From Gautieria morchelliformis (lineage: Eukaryota; Basidiomycota; Agaricomycetes; Gomphales; Gomphaceae): DNA of 64,000 bases. The position numbers were made by a program, and so were the translations under genes. Shown here in pieces: positions 58,654 through 64,000 of the stretch. The stretch is from the NCBI GenBank assembly GCA_015179125.1, contig WHVA01000243.1, positions 1-64,000 of the forward strand. Reading direction: 5' to 3'. A model generated the notes under the pieces. The model was not told where the DNA came from. It made no database searches and saw nothing but the letters and a program-made list of their open reading frames with translations. Each line of letters opens with the position of its first letter. The stretch's first letter is position 1.

Positions 58654-58899
58654 CTGAGGCGCATTTCTGCTCAGGTGTGTTGGCTGCCATTTTGCTTCTG
58701 CACGTGTTTCGCTGAATGGTGTTGTTCCTCCCGATGCCCGCGGCGTCAGTTGACGAGACGCTCACCCCGAGGATGTATGGGAGGTTCCTGCACTAGCAGC
58801 TGCAGCATGGCTCGGTGGCCGTTCCCTCACGACAGGCTGCAGCCGCACCGCATGACGCAACGTGTTGAGGTCGTATTTAATTTGGATTGAACTACTATA

Positions 58900-59480
58900 T
58901 ATATGTGAGCAATAATTATATGTTTACGTGCTTTGTGTGTATACCGCTGTATGTCGCTGTGGCCTGAGTTGTCCAATTGATATAAAGTGGTGATTAGTAG
59001 TCTAATGTATTCAAAATGCGTAAGTGCGGCCTAGGTGTAGGTCGGAGCATGTATTTGCTCTGTGATCATGAGCTGTGTGCGGACTGGGGCAAACGTGGAC
59101 GAGTATATTTGGTACTCGAGCGTAGCTATCTTTCGAACTTAATTAGATGTCAGGGAGCTAAAATACTTGACGAGGGAATTAGACAGTGTATCTAGAGCAT
59201 TGGATAAATTTGGATTTTTGGCCCAAAGATATGGGGGCGGATCTACTGAGTGTTCGGTGTGTTGGGGTAATCACACTGTAATACGGCGCTAAATGCCCGG
59301 CTGGACTCATCTATTTGGATGGCAAATTTGACCCCACAAAACGCGGTGATAGATACAGTAATAATCCCCTGCGTCAAAGTGGGTGTGCGGAAGTTTACGT
59401 AAGTGACTCAACCTAATGGATCGCGGGGATGGGTCACGTTATTGTCCTGAATTCGGGTGTTGCGGATGTTGATACGTTAG
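58900..59480. other. AT-rich intergenic region
   Basis: No gene or repeat recognised between the proline-rich gene and the ligase gene. Confidence 0.45.
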
Positions 59481-59488
59481 TATATAAG
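59481..59488 (+). promoter_or_regulatory. TATA box of the 4CL-like ligase gene
   Basis: TATATAAG lies 47 bp upstream of the start codon at 59535 and fits a core promoter with a short leader. Confidence 0.6.
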
Positions 59489-59534
59489 TGGCATAGGCTT
59501 CTGCTCCCAGCCCAAGCTTGCGCACACGGCCACC

Positions 59535-62306
59535 ATGATATTCTATGGAGCTCCTCTTTCGGCCCCTCCTGACTCTCTGACAATTCCCCAGTTCTTCCTC
59601 GACTTTCATCATCGCTTGCGACCCATAAGAAGGCCAGAGATTCCGTGGCTCGTGGATGACCTAACAGGGAAATCGTATGGTTCTGAGGAGATACGGGCAC
59701 GAGTGCAAGGTCAACTCGGGTCTGCGACTTACTGAATCTGCTCATCATATTCATGTGTCTCGTGGTCAGGCTTGGCCAGCTCTTTAAGCTCCAAATACCG
59801 CATTCGTAAGTCGCATTTCTAGGACGAGGTTAGGAGTAGAAATTTACCTTCCAATCGCATCTCAGAGGAAGACGATGTGGGTGGGTGCCATGGTGTTGCT
59901 TGGTACTGCACTGTTCAGTGACACAAGTCTGCCGTAACAGTCTGCCTGTTTAGCCCCAACCATATCGGTCAGTTAATATATAGCTGTAGTCAAGCACAAG
60001 CCAGACCTATTCCGCAGATTATCCAATTGTCCTCTGGGCTACCCATCGCCTGGGCGCTATAATCACGCAAGTAGATTGCTTTCGACACTAGATGCCTACT
60101 ATATTTTAAGTCTACCTCTTTCCCAGTGCTGCCAACCCCACATTTAGTGCCGAAGAACTGGGTATATTTTTTAAATATTTCATCTCGGCAATTTGCTTCG
60201 AATTCACTTCTGATTTAGTTTACCAACTTACTACGACAAGAGCCAAAATTATTGTCACACACCCAGGCTCTGAGGCGGTTGCCAGAGAAGCTGGTCGTAC
60301 AGCCGGCATACCCCAGGATCATATTCTTATCCTCGCTGGCGACGTTTCGGCGGCACCCTCTTCCTTTTCTCGACATTCTGTGGATAACCATATAGCCGAC
60401 GGCCTCCGAGACCCCCAACCATTCACAGAGCGCAGGTTAAATTCCGGAGAAGGCAAGACTAAGCTAGCATTCCTTTCCTTTTCGTCAGGCACAACCGGAA
60501 AACCTAAAGCTGTAGCCATTCCGCACTACGCTGTGATCTCCAATGTTCTTCAAATGGCAACCTTTCATCGTGTGGCGGATCCGACGTACACTGCTTCACA
60601 AAGCATGCGGCGCTTTCAACCTGGCGATGTCGTAGCCGGAGGTTAGCCGTTGTCTAATATAGCTTCTTCCAGACTTGCTAATGGCATCTACGGTTCATTT
60701 TGTCCATTTGCACAGTCTTGCCATGGTTCCGTGCGTACTTCTGTAGTGTTTACCATCGAATATGCTGATATACCGCTTGTGTGATTAGATATCTATGGGC
60801 TTGTTGTCAATGTGTGTACCACAGTACGCAGTCATGGTGGAGACCTAACAAACCTTCAAACCCCAGCTGCATTATATGCTTTTCAATGCAGTTGGTCTTC
60901 ATGTTTTCGCTGTGATGTATTGGCTCAGATGAGGTTGCCTCAAGATGACCGTGGTCCTTACAGCTAAATTTAATTACGAGGAAATGCTGAAGAATATCGT
61001 GCGGTATAAAATCAGCCATTTGCTGTACGGTCTATCCTCGATTTGGATTATACTGTGATTAACTTCTTATCGGCTTTGCGTAGTCTTGTTCCGCCTCAGA
61101 TAGTTCTCTTCTGCAAGGTAATGGACACAGCACTTCGTCCTTATTCATATCCATACGAACTCATGGCCTACCAGCATCCGGCAACACAGAAATACGATCT
61201 CTCCAGCGTGCGCTTCGTAATGGTTGGGGCAGCGCCGCTTTCATCTGAATTAACCCTGCTATTCCACAATGTTCTACCGCAGGCGGAGATCGGACAGGGG
61301 TATGGATTGACAGAAACATGCACCACCGTGACTATGGTATAACTTCACAAAAGCACTAAGCAAAATATCGACTAAATGTGGGTTGGCTAGACCCCGATAT
61401 CCCAGCCATTGGGAACACCCGGAAGCGTAGGTCGACTACTTCCTGGCGTGCGTGCTAAGGTGGTGAAATCCGACGGCACGTTGGCTGGATACGACGAGTC
61501 AGGGGAATTGGTTGTCACTGGCCCACAGATGACTCTCAGATATCCCAATAATGCCCAGGCGTGAGTGCATTAAATCGTAGCGTATATCGGCGAGGATTGA
61601 CAGACTGCGATTAATGGAAAGAACGAAGGAAACATATGTAGATGGGTACGAGATGGCTCGAAAATCGATCCCGCTAATATTGATGGTTCATATTCTAGAT
61701 GGATCCGCACAGGAGATGAGGTACTTATCAAGAAAAATGGAGATATGTTTGTTGTCGATCGTCTCAAGGTCAGTCTAGATTGATGTCCTACTCGCTGGGC
61801 TGATACATCCTTGTTGGCAGGAAATATTTAAAGTCAAAGGATTTCAAGTAGCCCCAGCTGAGCTCGAAGGCCACCTCCTGGACCACCCAGATGTAGCCGA
61901 TGCAGGTGTCATTGGTATCCCCGACGATTTCAGTGGCGAGGTGCCAATGGCATTCATTGCCCTGAGCGCCGACGCGTCCCAAACGGTTAAGTCAAATCCG
62001 AGGGCGGCCGAGCAGATTAAGGCGGCCCTGATTAAGGTAGCTCATTCGGATCATCGCAAACAGTCTGATTTTCTACCTCTTGCAACAGCATGTCGCAGAT
62101 GCCAAAACACAATATAAATGGCTGGCGGGAGGCGTCGAATTCATCGATGTAATCCCCAAGAACCCATCGGGTATGTGTCTGCTGCGTCTTACTAAAGCAT
62201 GGTCCATGACACTAGTGCCCCTACAGGTAAGATCTTGCGACGATTTTTACGAGACCGCGCAAAAGATATATTGGCCCAGCGGAAGGTTGGAACGGCGAAA
62301 TTGTAA
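59535..62306 (+). CDS. 4-coumarate-CoA-ligase-like acyl-CoA synthetase with peroxisomal signal
   Basis: Nineteen exons, all joins in frame: 59535-59709, 59770-59805, 59866-59880, 59941-59967, 60018-60066, 60127-60161, 60219-60641, 60716-60730, 60789-60811, 60867-60894, 60934-61024, 61084-61117, 61175-61336, 61391-61560, 61604-61645, 61699-61768, 61821-62036, 62089-62170, 62227-62306; 590 residues. ANL-superfamily motifs: SFSSGTTGKPK (about 203), GYGLTE (about 360), WIRTGDEV (about 446) and GKILRR with the catalytic lysine (about 566). It activates an aromatic or fatty acid as adenylate and transfers it to CoA; the exact substrate cannot be read from sequence. The C-terminal AKL is a PTS1 signal, so it probably acts in peroxisomes. 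The intron at 60067-60126 begins GCAAGT, a GC-AG intron that restores the conserved ITAANPTFSAEEL. Confidence 0.92.
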
Positions 62307-62620
62307 ATCCCGTTACCATGGTTTTCTGTACACACCTGGGATGGTCTACGCGTGTCGTTCGAACTACGGATTTATCGCATCAATTGACAGTACTTATTCG
62401 GCCGGTTCAATGGCGAAATTTGAGAAATAAATGAGTATACTGTACTTCATGGCATGAACATCAAGATCGTCAAAGCGTGTAGCAACGTTACAATGTGGTG
62501 TGGGTATGTATAGCCATCGAGTCAGATACGGTTGAGTAATAAGAAAATGTGAAAAGGTAACAGTATGGTGACCAAGAACGAATCAGTATCTGTCCAGGTT
62601 TCGGATGCGATATCTGGCGA
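62307..62620. other. Intergenic region between convergent genes
   Basis: Short 3' interval; no feature seen. Confidence 0.4.
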
Positions 62621-64000
62621 TTAAACCGCGCTACTTTTAGCTGCTGCGACCTATGATTTGTTCGCGGATATATAGCTTAGTGAGATGGCTCTGCAAGACC
62701 AAAGGGGGTAGCTTACAGAAGACGTGGCAGCCGATGTATGTGCGGGCGATGCCTGAGCGGACTGTGCCTTTCCCTGAGATGCCGAGGCATTCGAGGATGG
62801 GCTAGCTGTGGCAGATGTGGCAGACGCAGCAGCACTGGCCGATGTCGTCGAGCCACTGAGCGAAGACGGCGACTGTGTCGCAGAACTTGACGCCGTGGAT
62901 GACTTCATTGATGACACCATCGAAGATGCAGCCTGTTTCTGCAGGTAAGAGAAAGGTGTCAAGACCTGTCATTTCAGAGAGTCAACCAAATTTACCAGTG
63001 CAGGTAAGGGTAAATTGGCGAGGCCACCAAGGCTGAGTGTGTAGCTGGAGAGGCATCTCAGCGCAATGGCATGCTATGTGAAGAATGGAGAACATACGTG
63101 GTGGGTACACCGGGCTGGAAGATCTGTAGCCAAGGAATAGTGTACCCTCCTTCACCAGTTCTAAAAACAGCTCAACAACATATTACAATGAGGATTCTAA
63201 AGTGACACGTACTGGACAGTTTGTGCAGCACCGATATCAAGCATACCCAATGGAATGATATCAAGAGAGTTGAGTGCGCCTTGTGTCAAATTCACATTAC
63301 CAAACGTTCCGCTGTTCGCTGTCCCTCGGGCGGGAACCACAAAATTATTGAATGGTTGGTCAAAGTGTGCAAATATCTGGCCTTTGACAGACCCATCTGC
63401 CTGGACGAATTCGATGACTAAGTCAGTGTCCGTGGGGTTAACCACATCAAAGTTGACAGAAACGAGATTCGTGACCAAGCTGAGGAGAAGCAATCAGTAC
63501 CTCATCGAGCCATGTCTCTATCAAAACCCACCTATCCAGAGTGATGAAAACGTTGATGTGGGACAGCAATTTAGCATTGAGGCCTTCAATCTAACATTAG
63601 CTAAAAGTCCGGGCGTAAGCCAGAGACTAAATGTTCAATCACCCTTCAGGGAAGTTGTCAATGTGACACCTTCCAGAGCTGGCTGCAGGGAGCCAAACGG
63701 AGAGCTGGCGGAGTCGCCTTTGATCGTCAGAGGGAGGTCATTGCCGCTCGTGAGGAATGAGGCCAGGAAACTTTGTGCAGTTGTATCATTGGGATTACTG
63801 GGCATATAATGAAATTCAGATGGAACAGAGTTTTCTCCAGGGAGTAAATTGAATGTCTAGTCAAAGGGTAAGGTCGGGTCAAGGGTTGTTGAGCTTGGCG
63901 GAGAAACTCACATCTATTGCGGCACGTCCAATCTATTCAGTATCCGTCAATTATTTGACTTATACAGGAAGGAACACGTTGACCGTACCTGTACATTCTC
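62621..64000 (-). CDS. DUF3712-like (LEA-like) membrane or secreted protein, 3' part only
   Basis: Partial: the N-terminus lies beyond the right edge. On the minus strand the visible exons encode FHYMPSNPNDTTAQSFLASF, GNDLPLTIKGDSASSPFGSL, LVSVNFDVVNPTDTDLVIEF, FDQPFNNFVVPARGTANSGT and LGGLANLPLPAL. A long Ser/Ala/Thr-rich C-terminal tail follows (62660-62950). The first blocks match the fungal DUF3712 pattern of repeated LEA-type beta-sandwich domains, usually anchored by an N-terminal TM helix. Probable introns are GT-AG, for example 63655 to about 63588 and the 62716-62659 interval. The latter gives an end VAAAKSSAV at 62621; without it the protein would end near 62650. Function unknown; a cell-surface or vacuolar role is only a guess. 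Confidence 0.6.

Noticed and set aside
1-64000. CRISPR array, prokaryotic operon or phage signals
   Set aside because: The window is clearly eukaryotic; the only short tandem repeats are a 24-bp minisatellite and a 133-bp duplication without spacers.
27784-64000. Secondary-metabolite gene cluster
   Set aside because: The acyl-CoA ligase, transporters and protease are near each other, but no core synthase, P450 or pathway regulator is present and the neighbours are housekeeping genes.

Overview
The window looks like a basidiomycete fungus, most likely an Agaricomycete. Host genes are cut by many 45-65 nt GT-AG introns. The gene set fits: RPS0, an API5 homologue, a DUF2421 membrane protein, a DOMON-cytochrome b561 protein, an A1 aspartic protease, a GPAT, a CNT transporter and a peroxisomal 4CL-like ligase. 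The mobile elements are typical of Agaricomycetes: a Helitron, Ty1/copia elements and a Tad1-like LINE. The species itself was not identified.

Positions 1 to about 26.2 kb are a transposon-rich, gene-poor block. A decayed Helitron (1-5380, 5' end outside the window) carries HUH-Rep and Pif1-helicase coding and ends in CTAG at 5377-5380. Two young Ty1/copia elements follow, each with paired LTRs and a 5-bp target duplication (6316-11098 and 17936-22778). Between and around them lie copies of an unnamed 2-3 kb repeat (11636-14560; 16430-17935 plus 22779-24100; an inverted partial copy at 25277-26228; a diverged piece at 24600-25276). They look like remnants of a multi-exon gene family. Two 3' ends of one LINE family sit at about 11.4 and 15.1-16.1 kb. 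Copy 1 of the repeat is the unoccupied site of the second copia element. Copy 2 also holds two striking quasi-palindromes that copy 1 lacks.

Positions 27.8 to 64 kb are a dense host-gene block, for which I assembled exon models by hand. In order: a UIM-containing proline-rich protein (-); a tandem pseudokinase-kinase protein with a predicted N-myristoylation signal (+); a short kinase-like gene (+); RPS0 (+); DOMON-b561 (-); API5 (-); a DUF2421 multipass membrane protein (-); a GPI-anchored aspartic protease (+); a glycerol-3-phosphate acyltransferase (+); a nucleoside transporter (-); a proline-rich unknown (+); a 4CL-like acyl-CoA ligase ending in AKL (+); and the 3' part of a DUF3712-like gene (-) that runs off the right edge.

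Nothing indicates a biosynthetic cluster, because neighbouring genes serve unrelated jobs. The most unusual gene is the 610-residue tandem kinase at 32219-34532. Its first domain has lost the HRD and DFG motifs while its second keeps the catalytic residues, an arrangement like animal JAKs that presumably arose independently.
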